Shown one piece after another: positions 33,923-42,021 of a DNA stretch of 64,000 nucleotides (the stretch's first letter is position 1; every line of letters begins with the position of its first letter). Position numbers and translations under genes: made by a program. Under the pieces are notes generated by a model, which was not told the DNA's origin, made no database searches, and saw only the letters and a program-made list of their open reading frames with translations. The DNA is from an uncultured Acidobacteriota bacterium (GTDB taxonomy: Bacteria; Acidobacteriota; Terriglobia; Bryobacterales; Bryobacteraceae), in contig CADECY010000003.1 in assembly GCA_902825945.1 (NCBI GenBank), forward strand, positions 52,563-116,562. The letters are read 5' to 3'.

Positions 33923-36166
33923 TCACCGGCGGCTGAGTTTCGGGCGCTCCGCCGTCAGCGAAAGCGCCATCGCCGCCCAGCTCGTTCCGGCCGCCGAAAT
34001 CCACTGATCGTGCCCGTAGGGGAAGCCGCTCTCGAAATAGGGTTGCACCCATAGCGAGCGCGTCTTCACGTGCCAGGATCCGTCTGCTGCCTGCGACTTC
34101 AGCAGGTATTCGACGCCCTTCTTGAACACGGGGTCGCTGACCGGCATCTTTCCAGCCACGTGCAGAGCGTAGAGTGCCTGTCCGGTTGCGTAGGCGTCGC
34201 TACCCATCGCGGGAAGCTGCGGCCATCCGCCATCGGTGCGTTGTGTTTCGACGAGCGCCTTGACCGCGCCGCCGATCGCCGTGGAATTGTCCTTGGTCCA
34301 ACCGATGCCGAGCAGTCGGAACGCGCGCTCCTGCGTCGTTCCCGCGCTGGCCGATTCGAGCCACGAGGCCGCGCGCGCCAGACGCTTCGCGGTATCGGCC
34401 TTTTCGGTCGAGGGTCCATAATGCTTCAGCAGGTTCACAGCCATCGCCGTCGTGATGAAATCGTCGGAAGTGAGCGGAGGCCGCACGCCAGTGGTCTGCC
34501 ACGATCCGGCGGGTGTCTGCATTGCCTTGACGAGGTGAGCAACCGAATCGGTGTATTCGTCGGCGGGCCGGCGATTCGCGGCAAATTCGAGCGACTCGTA
34601 GCCCAGGCTGTTCACGGCAGCCCCGATCGACATGTCCATGGCGCGTTCAGGCGAGCGTTCCACGAATTCGAGCGGAAGCTCGGCGATCGTCACCGCGGCG
34701 AGTCCGCGTTCGCGCGCAAGGCCCGCTGCCGCCGCCGCAAGATTCTGGTTGTGACAGGAGTTGCATCCCGCGGTCTTGATGAATCGAGTGCTCTGCTTGG
34801 CCAGCACCTCGACCGCTTTCGACACCGCTTCGGCGGGATTGCGATTGCCGGTCATCTTCGAATGCGCGACACCGCCCTTCAGACGGTCGGCCTCGGGTAC
34901 TCCGAGAATCCGCGCGACCTCTGTATCGCCGCGCTTGGCCGCGAGCATCTTCGGCGTCTCACCCTCGCCCACCACACCCGGATCGGCGCCCTTGTCGAGC
35001 AGCATCCGTGTGACGCCCGCCGGAGTGACCTCGGCGTAGGCGGCGTACATCAGCGGCGAGTATCCGCGATCGTCACGAATGTTCACGTCAGCGCCCTTGT
35101 CGAGCAGCATCTTGACGGTCTCTTCGGTGCCGTACATCGAGGCCATCTGGAGCGCGGTCTGCTTTTTCTTGGTGTGCGCATTGACATCGGCGCCCGCTTC
35201 GATCAGCAGCCTTGCGGCTTCCGGGTTGCGGCTCGAAGCGGCGTCCATCAACGCGGTCATGCCTGATCCGTTGATTGCGTTGACTTTCGCGCCTTTGGCC
35301 ATCAGCATCTTCATGTACGAAACCACGCCGCCAGTGGCCGCGGCCATCAGTGGCGTGCGCCCGTTCGTTGTGGCCGCGTTGGGATCGGCGCCGCGGTCGA
35401 GCAGCAGCTTCAGGACCGCGTCCGTATTGCGCTGCGACGCGGCGAGGTAGAGAGCCGTGCGTCCGTCGTTGGTCTTGGCTTCGATGGCGGCACCCTTGTC
35501 AAGCAACAGCGCAACCTTCGCGGCATCGGAAAACGCCCAGTGCAAGGGAGTCTGCCCAAAGCGATTCTTCGCGTCGATCCCGGCGCCCGCGTCGAGCAAT
35601 GCCTTGATCGAGGCGAGCGTGCCAAAGCCGGCGGCATGATGCAGAGGCGTCGATCCGCCCGCATCGACACCTTTGGCGAGTGCGCGATCGGCGCGTAGCG
35701 CTTTCGCAACTTCTTTGTCGCTGTTCGACCGGACCGAAGAGATCAGCGCGCGCACCGTTGGATCGACTGGCTTCGGCTGCTCTTCCTTGATCTCGACCTG
35801 ACCGAAATCTGCGCCCTGGTCGATCCAGGCGCGCAGAATCGCGATCTCGTCCTTCTCCATCGGGCCGGTGGGCGGCATCTGCATCCCGCCGTCGCCGTTG
35901 AGCAGCTTCTTGATCAGCTTGCTCTCGGCGCTCTTGCCTTGCACGATCACCACTCCGTAATCGCCGCCGCGGAGCGCGTTCTGGCGCTTGTCGAGGCGCA
36001 AGCCGGCCTGCTGCTGCTTCGATCCATGGCACGAGTAGCACTTCGCGCTGAGAATCGGCACGATGTGTTTGGCATAGTCCACTTGGATCTTTGCCGGTTC
36101 CGGCATGGCGATGTCTCCGAATGCGAGCGAAGCCGAGACAGAAAGGATGAGCGCACGGGTTTTCAT
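33923..36166 (-). CDS. Cytochrome c / ankyrin-repeat / terpenoid-cyclase-like fusion, exported
   Basis: A 747-residue protein with a signal peptide (MKTRALILSVSASLAFGDIA). A PSCyt-type haem domain has CYSCH at residues 43-47 and MQMPPTGPMEKDEIAILRAW. About eight ankyrin repeats follow (about residues 130-430; for example GGSTPLHHAAGFGTLASIKA and GRTPLMAAATGGVVSYMKML). A second haem motif, CNSCH, is at 468-472, and the remainder resembles the alpha/alpha barrel of squalene cyclases and prenyltransferases (VKALVETQRTDGGWPQL, YLLKSQAADGSW). No cyclase DxDD acid motif was seen, so cyclisation is unlikely. It is divergent from the DUF6454 gene. Confidence 0.88.
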   Translation of the reverse strand: MKTRALILSVSASLAFGDIAMPEPAKIQVDYAKHIVPILSAKCYSCHGSKQQQAGLRLDKRQNALRGGDYGVVIVQGKSAESKLIKKLLNGDGGMQMPPTGPMEKDEIAILRAWIDQGADFGQVEIKEEQPKPVDPTVRALISSVRSNSDKEVAKALRADRALAKGVDAGGSTPLHHAAGFGTLASIKALLDAGAGIDAKNRFGQTPLHWAFSDAAKVALLLDKGAAIEAKTNDGRTALYLAASQRNTDAVLKLLLDRGADPNAATTNGRTPLMAAATGGVVSYMKMLMAKGAKVNAINGSGMTALMDAASSRNPEAARLLIEAGADVNAHTKKKQTALQMASMYGTEETVKMLLDKGADVNIRDDRGYSPLMYAAYAEVTPAGVTRMLLDKGADPGVVGEGETPKMLAAKRGDTEVARILGVPEADRLKGGVAHSKMTGNRNPAEAVSKAVEVLAKQSTRFIKTAGCNSCHNQNLAAAAAGLARERGLAAVTIAELPLEFVERSPERAMDMSIGAAVNSLGYESLEFAANRRPADEYTDSVAHLVKAMQTPAGSWQTTGVRPPLTSDDFITTAMAVNLLKHYGPSTEKADTAKRLARAASWLESASAGTTQERAFRLLGIGWTKDNSTAIGGAVKALVETQRTDGGWPQLPAMGSDAYATGQALYALHVAGKMPVSDPVFKKGVEYLLKSQAADGSWHVKTRSLWVQPYFESGFPYGHDQWISAAGTSWAAMALSLTAERPKLSRR

Positions 36167-36203
36167 GGTTCGTGATCCGCGTCGAGTATATCACTTTGCG
36201 ACA

Positions 36204-36968
36204 ATGGGCATCGTGCTTTGGATCGGTGCGCTCCTACTCGCGCGGCTCGCCGCTGCTCAGCCGGTCGAATCTCTCGAGGCGAACTGGCGGCTCGAGTCGA
36301 CGATTGCGATCGCGGCGGACTTGCATCATGTGCAGGGTATTGACGTCGAGGGTGACTCGCTGTGGATCTCGTCGGTCGATGCGCCGGCGGGCAAAGGCTA
36401 TCTCACGCGGCTCGAACTCCGGACCGGCCGAGTGGTGTCGCAGGTGGAGGTCCAGGACGGAAGGCGAATTCATCCGGGCGGCATCGCGCTCGATGGCGAC
36501 TCGATCTGGATGCCGGTGGCCGAGTACCATCGCGGTGGTCCGTCGTGGGTCGAGCGCCGTGACAAGAAGTCGCTGAAGCTTCGGTCTCGCTTTGAGGTGG
36601 CGGACCATATCGGTTGCATCGCAGCGTCGAAGGGCGAACTGGTGGGTGGCAGTTGGGGAAGCCGGACTGTCTATCGCTGGTCGAAGGCGGGCAAGGAATT
36701 GGAGCGCCGGCCGAATCCGTTTACGACCGAGTGGCAGGATTTGAAGTTCGCGAGCCAGTTGCTGTTGGCCTCGGGGAACGCGTCGAAAACGGAGGGTGCG
36801 ATCGAGTGGATCGCGCTTCCAGAGATGGCGTTGAAGCGCCGGGTGACGGCGGGCGTCACCGATCGCAAGGTCACCTACACGCACGAGGGCATGGCGCTTC
36901 GGGGTGGCCGGCTGTACTTGTTGCCGGAGGATGCACCCACGCGCTTGTTCGTGTTCGTCGCGAAGTGA
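36204..36968 (+). CDS. DUF6454 family protein, exported beta-propeller-like
   Basis: A 254-residue protein from ATG 36204. The frame is open upstream to 36105, but that part is antisense to the cytochrome-ankyrin signal peptide, and ATG 36204 gives a clean signal peptide (MGIVLWIGALLLARLAAAQP). HHVQGIDVEGDSLWISSVDA, HPGGIALDGDSIWMPVAEYH and DHIGCIAASKGELVGGSWGS are repeats of a small propeller with the DUF6454 pattern. The function is unknown. It is divergent from the cytochrome-ankyrin gene by 37 bases and is followed immediately by a GxxExxY fragment. Confidence 0.8.
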   Translation: MGIVLWIGALLLARLAAAQPVESLEANWRLESTIAIAADLHHVQGIDVEGDSLWISSVDAPAGKGYLTRLELRTGRVVSQVEVQDGRRIHPGGIALDGDSIWMPVAEYHRGGPSWVERRDKKSLKLRSRFEVADHIGCIAASKGELVGGSWGSRTVYRWSKAGKELERRPNPFTTEWQDLKFASQLLLASGNASKTEGAIEWIALPEMALKRRVTAGVTDRKVTYTHEGMALRGGRLYLLPEDAPTRLFVFVAK

Positions 36969-37126
36969 TGGCGCTATATGGGCCGGTTCAGGTCATTAGG
37001 TGCGTCTCGACCTTGGCCAACGATCGCCTGGCGCAGTGCATCAACTATCTGAAGACGACCGGGCTCACGCTCGGCCTGATGATCAACTTCCAGAAGCCAA
37101 ACTCGAATGGCGGAGAGTTTCCATGA
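36968..37126 (+). pseudogene. GxxExxY family protein, C-terminal fragment
   Basis: ATG 36968 overlaps the DUF6454 stop. The translation RCVSTLANDRLAQCINYLKT followed by TGLTLGLMINFQKP is the conserved C-terminal part of GxxExxY proteins (LKALxxxHxAQxxNYLKATG...GLLINFxxPKLEWRR). One base is missing after the final Pro: the original K-L-E-W-R-R reading lies in the next frame (37102-37119), and the fragment stops at 37126. The N-terminal half with the name-giving motif is not upstream. Confidence 0.7.
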
Positions 37127-37246
37127 GCTGGCGCTTTGAGGTTGGAGGGCCGGATGGTGAGAGCTTAGTAAAACACCACTTCGGGCTCACTCCCAAAGCA
37201 CCCGGAATTCGAAGGGGATCAATGCGAGAATGTGCGACGATGCACA

Positions 37247-37368
37247 TCCGCAGCCCTCTGATCAAAACCAGAGAGGCCGCCATCGGCGTCGCGTACGAAG
37301 TTCAGAACTGCCTCGTAGCTGGGTTCCCGGATAGAGTCCGGAAGGGCTTCATTGTTTTGAGCCATTGA
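37247..37368 (+). pseudogene. GxxExxY family protein, N-terminal-like fragment
   Basis: The frame ending at TGA 37366-37368 reads EAAIGVAYEVQNCLVAGFPD followed by RVRKGF. This resembles the first conserved block of GxxExxY proteins (IIGAAYEVHNxLGxGFLExVYxKAL), including the G-x-x-x-E-V portion. It has no proper start and no middle. It lies after, not before, the C-terminal fragment, so the two pieces are permuted or come from two different copies. Confidence 0.5.
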
Positions 37369-37384
37369 CCCACGTGAATGCACG

Positions 37385-38401
37385 CTATGGTTCGGAGGCG
37401 ACGGGTTCGCGTGACGAGAGAAGCTCCAGACGATACCCACCGACCCGGTGCAACAGTCCTTCCGGCTGGGACTCGGTCCCCAACGGAGACAGATGCCACA
37501 GCCAATGATCACGCGCGGCCAAGCGATGCGACGGGATGACGCGAGTCCAGTCCTCGTCGAGATCCGGGCGAAAGGTGTAGAGCGCTGGCTCCACCTCGCA
37601 ACTGAAGCCCGCGATTCCGGAGACCCACTTCCCATCGATCCATTGGGCAGGCGGCTCGGAGTACTTCGATACCGAATAGCGTGGGCAGCCGCGATAGTGC
37701 AGGTACTCGACATCGGTGAGGACGAGCACGTGACGCGCCGCAGTGAGGGAGCGGAGATGCTCTTCGACGATCCAGCCCGCGGAGGATTCGAGCGCCGCGA
37801 GCCAGTCGTCGAGTCCGGCATGGGTTCTTTTGCGGCCGAACCGTTTTTGAAGCGACTCTTCCACTGCATCCTGCCACCAAAGAGGAATCTGCCCGAGCAG
37901 ATTGAGCGAGATCACGGCATCCGTTTCGATTCGGGGCGGTGATGATTCGCCAAGGTGCGCTTGCCGGACCCATGCGAGCGCCGCGTCCCAATCCTGGCGC
38001 GGAAGGCCGCGGGCCACGCGTTCGCGCCAGCGCTCGGCCACGCCCGTCACGTCACGGATGTCGAAACGAATTTCACCTCGGCCGTTCGTTGCACGGCGCC
38101 AATGGTGCGCGGCGAGAGGATCGGCATCGGCCAACGTGATCGCACCGAAGTGCGCGGAGAGTTCGGTCCACGCCGCATCTTGAAGCCGGCCCGCGCCGAT
38201 GATGGTGAGCGAAGATCCGGCGGGAACGGTGCGCATCCACTCGACCTGCGCCAGCCGGCTCGCGTTGTGATGGAGCGACCAGTAGCGGTGCAGGCGCCGC
38301 GATCGCTCCTCGATTCCGAGGCCACCCGCGAGAAAGCGGCGGTTCTGCTCGCCGCGATAGCGCATTCGCGCGGCGGCGTATCGAATCAGATCGCCCAACA
38401 C
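37385..38401 (-). CDS. Protein of unknown function with a Rossmann-like (methyltransferase-like) segment
   Basis: A 338-residue protein starting at GTG 38401, three bases after the VWA gene stop, so it is probably translated with that gene. Residues about 60-115 (SSLTIIGAGRLQDAAWTELS, then AITLADADPLAAHHW) look like the nucleotide-binding start of a Rossmann fold of SAM-dependent methyltransferases, with an acidic residue after the second strand. ETDAVISLNLLGQIPLWWQD could be the following strand and motif. There is no signal peptide. I cannot assign a substrate; the context (VWA protein and alcohol dehydrogenase) does not decide it. Confidence 0.55.
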   Translation of the reverse strand: MLGDLIRYAAARMRYRGEQNRRFLAGGLGIEERSRRLHRYWSLHHNASRLAQVEWMRTVPAGSSLTIIGAGRLQDAAWTELSAHFGAITLADADPLAAHHWRRATNGRGEIRFDIRDVTGVAERWRERVARGLPRQDWDAALAWVRQAHLGESSPPRIETDAVISLNLLGQIPLWWQDAVEESLQKRFGRKRTHAGLDDWLAALESSAGWIVEEHLRSLTAARHVLVLTDVEYLHYRGCPRYSVSKYSEPPAQWIDGKWVSGIAGFSCEVEPALYTFRPDLDEDWTRVIPSHRLAARDHWLWHLSPLGTESQPEGLLHRVGGYRLELLSSREPVASEP

Positions 38402-38404
38402 GGA

Positions 38405-39343
38405 TCAAGGGGTCGCGGCGCGATACTGGCGGCGCCAGCTCACGCGGAGTCCGCTGTACTTCTTGCTCGTCACTTGCACGTCGATCTTGTGCATCCGGCC
38501 GTCGGCGTTGACACCCGTTGGCGAATAGAAGAGGTTGTAGTAGAGTCCGGGCTCGATCTTCTTGACGGACTCCGCGATCGCGGGATTCTTCTTCGCGATG
38601 AAGAATCTGCCGCCAGTCTGCTCGGCGAGAATCCGCATCACGTCTTGTCCGAACGTCTCGTCGCTGATCGGAAACGGCACTCCCACGGCCACCGAGAAGA
38701 CCAGCGCGCCCGCTTCAATCGCGAGATCGAGCAGTTCCTTGGCCGTGTAGCTGCTCGAGTTGTCGCCGCCGTCGGAGATGATCAACAGCGCCTTGCGTGT
38801 GTCTTTCGCCTTCATCAACTGCGTGAGCCCGAGATAGACGCCGTCGAAGAGTGCTGTTCCGCCGATCGCGGAGGCGAGACCCAGGTCGCGCATCGCCTCG
38901 TCGCCATCCTTGGTCGGTTGCACTTCGACTCCAGCGTTGTCGCGAACGGTGATGACCGAGATCGTGTCGTCGGGCCCCTTCCGGCTCACGTAGGCATTGA
39001 CGCCCTCATACGCGGCGGCGATCGAACGCTTCATGCTCTCGCTTTGGTCGAACACGATGATCGTACGCACGGGGCCAAACGCCTTGGCGCATTGGGTGAT
39101 CGTTTGACCGGTACCTTCTTCGCGCAGCCGGAAGTCCGCCACCGACAGATCCTCGATCGGCTGCCCATTCCTTCCCGTGACGCTCACCGGAATGACCACT
39201 TGGCTCGATGTGACCCGCAGCACCACGCCCGTAGGTGGCTCGGGCTTCGGTGCCTGCTTCTTGCGAGGCTCGATCGGACCTCGCGACTGAGCGAGCAGGG
39301 TACCCGAAAGCGCGGCGATCGCGGACCGGCGGCTGAGTTTCAC
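38405..39343 (-). CDS. VWFA-related protein of the acidobacterial type, exported
   Basis: A 312-residue protein from GTG 39343, with a Tat-like signal (MKLSRRSAIAALSGTLLAQS). The von Willebrand A domain has its metal-ion-dependent adhesion motif at FDQSES (Asp99, Ser101, Ser103) and LLIISDGGDNSSSYTAKELL further on. The overall layout (VVIPVSVTGRNGQPIEDLSV before the A domain, then IEPGLYYNLFYSP) fits the family described as VWFA-related Acidobacterial domain (TIGR03436). Such proteins probably mediate extracytoplasmic protein contacts. It starts 1 base after the dehydrogenase stop codon. Confidence 0.9.
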   Translation of the reverse strand: MKLSRRSAIAALSGTLLAQSRGPIEPRKKQAPKPEPPTGVVLRVTSSQVVIPVSVTGRNGQPIEDLSVADFRLREEGTGQTITQCAKAFGPVRTIIVFDQSESMKRSIAAAYEGVNAYVSRKGPDDTISVITVRDNAGVEVQPTKDGDEAMRDLGLASAIGGTALFDGVYLGLTQLMKAKDTRKALLIISDGGDNSSSYTAKELLDLAIEAGALVFSVAVGVPFPISDETFGQDVMRILAEQTGGRFFIAKKNPAIAESVKKIEPGLYYNLFYSPTGVNADGRMHKIDVQVTSKKYSGLRVSWRRQYRAATP

Positions 39344-39344
39344 G

Positions 39345-40361
39345 TCATTCCCCGGTGATCACGACCTTTCCGAAATGCGATCCCGTCTCGAAATAGCGGA
39401 AGGCATTCGCCGCGGCATCGAACGGGAACACGCGATCGACAACGGGTTGCAAACCGGAACTTGCGATCGTGCGGTTCATGTCCTCGAACATCGCGCGCGA
39501 CCCCACGAAGATTCCCTGCACGCAGACGCCCTTCATCAGAACCGCGGTGAGGTTCGGAGCCTCGGCAGCGCCGTCCGCGCGATTGCCGATCACCGAGATC
39601 CGGCCACCCATCCTGACCGCGCGCACGCTCTTGTTGAATGTCGCCGCGCCGCCGATTTCGATCACGTGGTCCACGCCGCGTCCGCCGGACAGCTTTCGCG
39701 CGGATTCTTCCCAATCGGGCGTTGCCACATAGTTGATGGTGTCGTCAGCTCCGAGTTCCCGCAGGCGCGCGATCTTGGCATCGCTCGACGAAGTCGCGAT
39801 CACGCGAGCACCGAGGGCCTTGGCGAACTTGAGCGCGAAGACCGAGACGCCGCCGGTTCCTTGCACGAGCACGGTTTCGCCCATGCGGAGTCCGCCGTGC
39901 GACACGAGCGCGTTCCAGGCGGTGACTCCTGCGCAGGGAAGAGTCGCGGCCTCGACATCGGAGAGGTGCGCGGGAGTGGGCACGACCGCGGATTCGGCGA
40001 AGATCGCAGTGGTGGAGAGCACGCCCTGCGCGAACGCTCCGAGAGCCGACCGCGCCTTCGACTCGTCGATGTCACCGTCGATCCAGGCCGGCATGAAAAT
40101 TCCGCAGACGCGATCACCGGGCTTTACCCGGGTGACGCCCTCCCCAATCGCGGCCACTTCACCCGCGCAATCGGAACAGACAGTCAACGGGTTCGGAACC
40201 TTTTTCGAATAGAGGCCACGGATCACGAGAAGGTCGCGAAAGTTGAGCGAGACCGCGCGCACGCGGATCGCGACTTGGCCAGGTCCGGGCTTGGGATCGG
40301 CGTAGCCGTGGCAGGCGAGTCCATCGATCGAGAAGTTCCCACTGATTTGCCAAGCTCTCAT
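39345..40361 (-). CDS. MDR family NAD(P)-dependent alcohol dehydrogenase / quinone oxidoreductase
   Basis: A 338-residue medium-chain dehydrogenase. NFRDLLVIRGLYSKKVPNPL and CSDCAGEVAAIGEGVTRVKP lie in the N-terminal GroES-like domain. GETVLVQGTGGVSVFALKFA is the nucleotide-binding loop, and GGRGVDHVIEIGGAATFNKS follows. The four-Cys structural zinc lobe of classical zinc ADHs is missing, so it is closer to the zinc-independent quinone reductase branch. TACAAT (40370-40375, minus strand) is 8 bases before ATG 40361, a near-leaderless start. It heads a three-gene unit with the VWA and unknown genes. Confidence 0.85.
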   Translation of the reverse strand: MRAWQISGNFSIDGLACHGYADPKPGPGQVAIRVRAVSLNFRDLLVIRGLYSKKVPNPLTVCSDCAGEVAAIGEGVTRVKPGDRVCGIFMPAWIDGDIDESKARSALGAFAQGVLSTTAIFAESAVVPTPAHLSDVEAATLPCAGVTAWNALVSHGGLRMGETVLVQGTGGVSVFALKFAKALGARVIATSSSDAKIARLRELGADDTINYVATPDWEESARKLSGGRGVDHVIEIGGAATFNKSVRAVRMGGRISVIGNRADGAAEAPNLTAVLMKGVCVQGIFVGSRAMFEDMNRTIASSGLQPVVDRVFPFDAAANAFRYFETGSHFGKVVITGE

Positions 40362-40404
40362 GCCCCACTATTGTAGACTGGGTTCATTGGAGATTCTTCG
40401 CTGT

Positions 40405-41193
40405 ATGCGCCTAATTGCGCGCGCTTTCGCGGTCATGCTGACTTGCGCGGCTCTTCTCGCCGCCAACGTCCGGCTGTATCTCACCGACGGCACCTATCAT
40501 CTGGTGCGTGAGTACGAGGTGAAGTCCGACCGAGTGCGATTCTACAGCGTGGAACGCGGGGATTGGGAAGAGATCCCCCTCGATCTCGTGGATCTGAAGA
40601 AGACCGGGAAGCTGATCGCCGAGCGCGAAGCCGAGGTCAAGGCGACGCGTGAAGCCGAACGCGCCGAGCGCAAGGCCGAGCGTGAGATGGAGAAGGAAGT
40701 GGCGAGTGTGCCTGCGGAGACGGGTCCATATTGGATCCAGGAGGGCAAACCCACGCCGTTGAAGCAGGCCGAGTCGAAGGTGACGACCAACAAGCGGCGC
40801 TCGATCCTCAAGGCTATGTCGCCGATCCCGGTGGTGACCGGCAAGGCGACCCTCGAGATCGATGGCATGAAGTCCGCGTTCGTGGTGACCGTTTCGCGGC
40901 CCGAGTTTTACTTCCGGCTCAACAAGGAAGAACGTTTTCTCATCGCACGCTGCTCGCTGTCGAAGGCGCACAACCGGATCGTCGAAAAGTGGACGATGGT
41001 GCCGGTAACGAAGGAGCTGATTCAGGAACACGACGAGATGCCCACGTTCAAGCATCAGGTGGGCGAGGGGCTCTACAAGCTCTGGCCGCAGAAGCCGCTC
41101 GAACCGGGCGAATACGCGATCATCGAACTCACTGACGGCAAGGGCAATTCGCAGATCTGGGATTTTTCGCTGCAGCCGGGGGCGGGGAAGTAG
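40405..41193 (+). CDS. Exported protein of unknown function
   Basis: A 262-residue protein from ATG 40405 with a signal peptide (MRLIARAFAVMLTCAALLAA). The next part, NVRLYLTDGTYHLVREYEVK, resembles a short domain often seen in acidobacterial exported proteins. A charged coiled-coil stretch (about residues 80-108, Glu/Arg/Ala-rich) precedes a C-terminal region with two beta-like segments (FYFRLNKEERFLIARCSL, PGEYAIIELTDGKGNSQIWD). TAGACT (40374-40379) is a possible -10 box that overlaps the divergent dehydrogenase promoter. It lies 9 bases before the hemX-like gene. Confidence 0.65.
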   Translation: MRLIARAFAVMLTCAALLAANVRLYLTDGTYHLVREYEVKSDRVRFYSVERGDWEEIPLDLVDLKKTGKLIAEREAEVKATREAERAERKAEREMEKEVASVPAETGPYWIQEGKPTPLKQAESKVTTNKRRSILKAMSPIPVVTGKATLEIDGMKSAFVVTVSRPEFYFRLNKEERFLIARCSLSKAHNRIVEKWTMVPVTKELIQEHDEMPTFKHQVGEGLYKLWPQKPLEPGEYAIIELTDGKGNSQIWDFSLQPGAGK

Positions 41194-41202
41194 GGCGCCG
41201 GA

Positions 41203-42021
41203 ATGGCTGACATGAGCGTGTTCTGGCTGCGCGTCGCGGTGGCGCTCTACGCCTGTGGCCTGCTGCACGCGGTGGCCACCGTGTTGCGCCGCGAGCCGGT
41301 CTTCTTCAACTTCGCGCTGAGTGCTTTCAGTGTCGGTACGATCTTGCATGGCGTTTCGCTCGTTGAAACGTGGGCCCACCTCGGACACCTGCCGACCGAC
41401 AATTTCTTCCAGTCGATTTCGCTGTGCGGATTTCAAGTAGCGGTGTTTTTCCTGTTCATTCACTGGCGTTATCAGTTCGCGCCGCTCGGAGTCTTCCTGT
41501 TCCCGCTGGTATTTCTGGCAGCGTTGCTCGGGTCGATGGAAGTTCCGGTTACATCGTGGGCGAACCAGAGCGTGCGCGGCGCGTGGCTTCTCGTGCACGT
41601 GCTGTTCGTCATGGTGGGTTACGCGGCATTGCTCGTCACCGCGCTCGCATCGTTCTTCTATCTGGTGCAGGAGCGCCGGTTGAAATCGAAGCAGACATCG
41701 AGCATGTTCTCGAAGCTGCCGCCGCTCGGTACGCTCGATGATCTGATCAATCGCAGCATGGGCCTCGGATTCGCTCTGCTGACGCTCGCCACGATCGCGG
41801 GCAGCACGTGGGCGTTCATCGAGTCCGGCACGAGATGGATCGCTGACGCGAAGATCGCGATTTCGCTCTTCACCTGGGCGATGTGCCTGCTGATGGTGTT
41901 CCTGCGGACTTCGGCAGGGTGGCGCGGACGCAAGGCGGCGTTGATGTCGCTGGCCGTGCTCGGATTCTCCGCTCTCACCTGGGCGGCGCACGCGGGGTTG
42001 AGGCCCGCCCTGCTGCGATGA
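41203..42021 (+). CDS. Cytochrome c assembly / HemX-like membrane protein
   Basis: An integral membrane protein of 272 residues with about eight hydrophobic segments. It belongs to the CcsA/CcmC/HemX superfamily (AWLLVHVLFVMVGYAALLVT; HWRYQFAPLGVFLFPLVFLA). The tryptophan-rich haem-handling motif of true CcsA proteins is degenerate here (STWAFIESGTRWIAD). The position directly before hemA, with a 4-base overlap, matches the hemX gene of Gram-positive haem operons, where HemX influences glutamyl-tRNA reductase levels. Either role, haem delivery or HemA control, is possible. Confidence 0.8.
   Translation: MADMSVFWLRVAVALYACGLLHAVATVLRREPVFFNFALSAFSVGTILHGVSLVETWAHLGHLPTDNFFQSISLCGFQVAVFFLFIHWRYQFAPLGVFLFPLVFLAALLGSMEVPVTSWANQSVRGAWLLVHVLFVMVGYAALLVTALASFFYLVQERRLKSKQTSSMFSKLPPLGTLDDLINRSMGLGFALLTLATIAGSTWAFIESGTRWIADAKIAISLFTWAMCLLMVFLRTSAGWRGRKAALMSLAVLGFSALTWAAHAGLRPALLR

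Noticed and set aside
34070..35266. 398-codon plus-strand frame opposite the ankyrin region
   Set aside because: Periodic only because the ankyrin repeats on the other strand are periodic; no recognisable domain.
40411..41991. 526-codon minus-strand frame opposite the hemX-like and exported genes
   Set aside because: Antisense to a membrane protein and a signal-peptide protein; low-complexity Arg/His/Glu composition.
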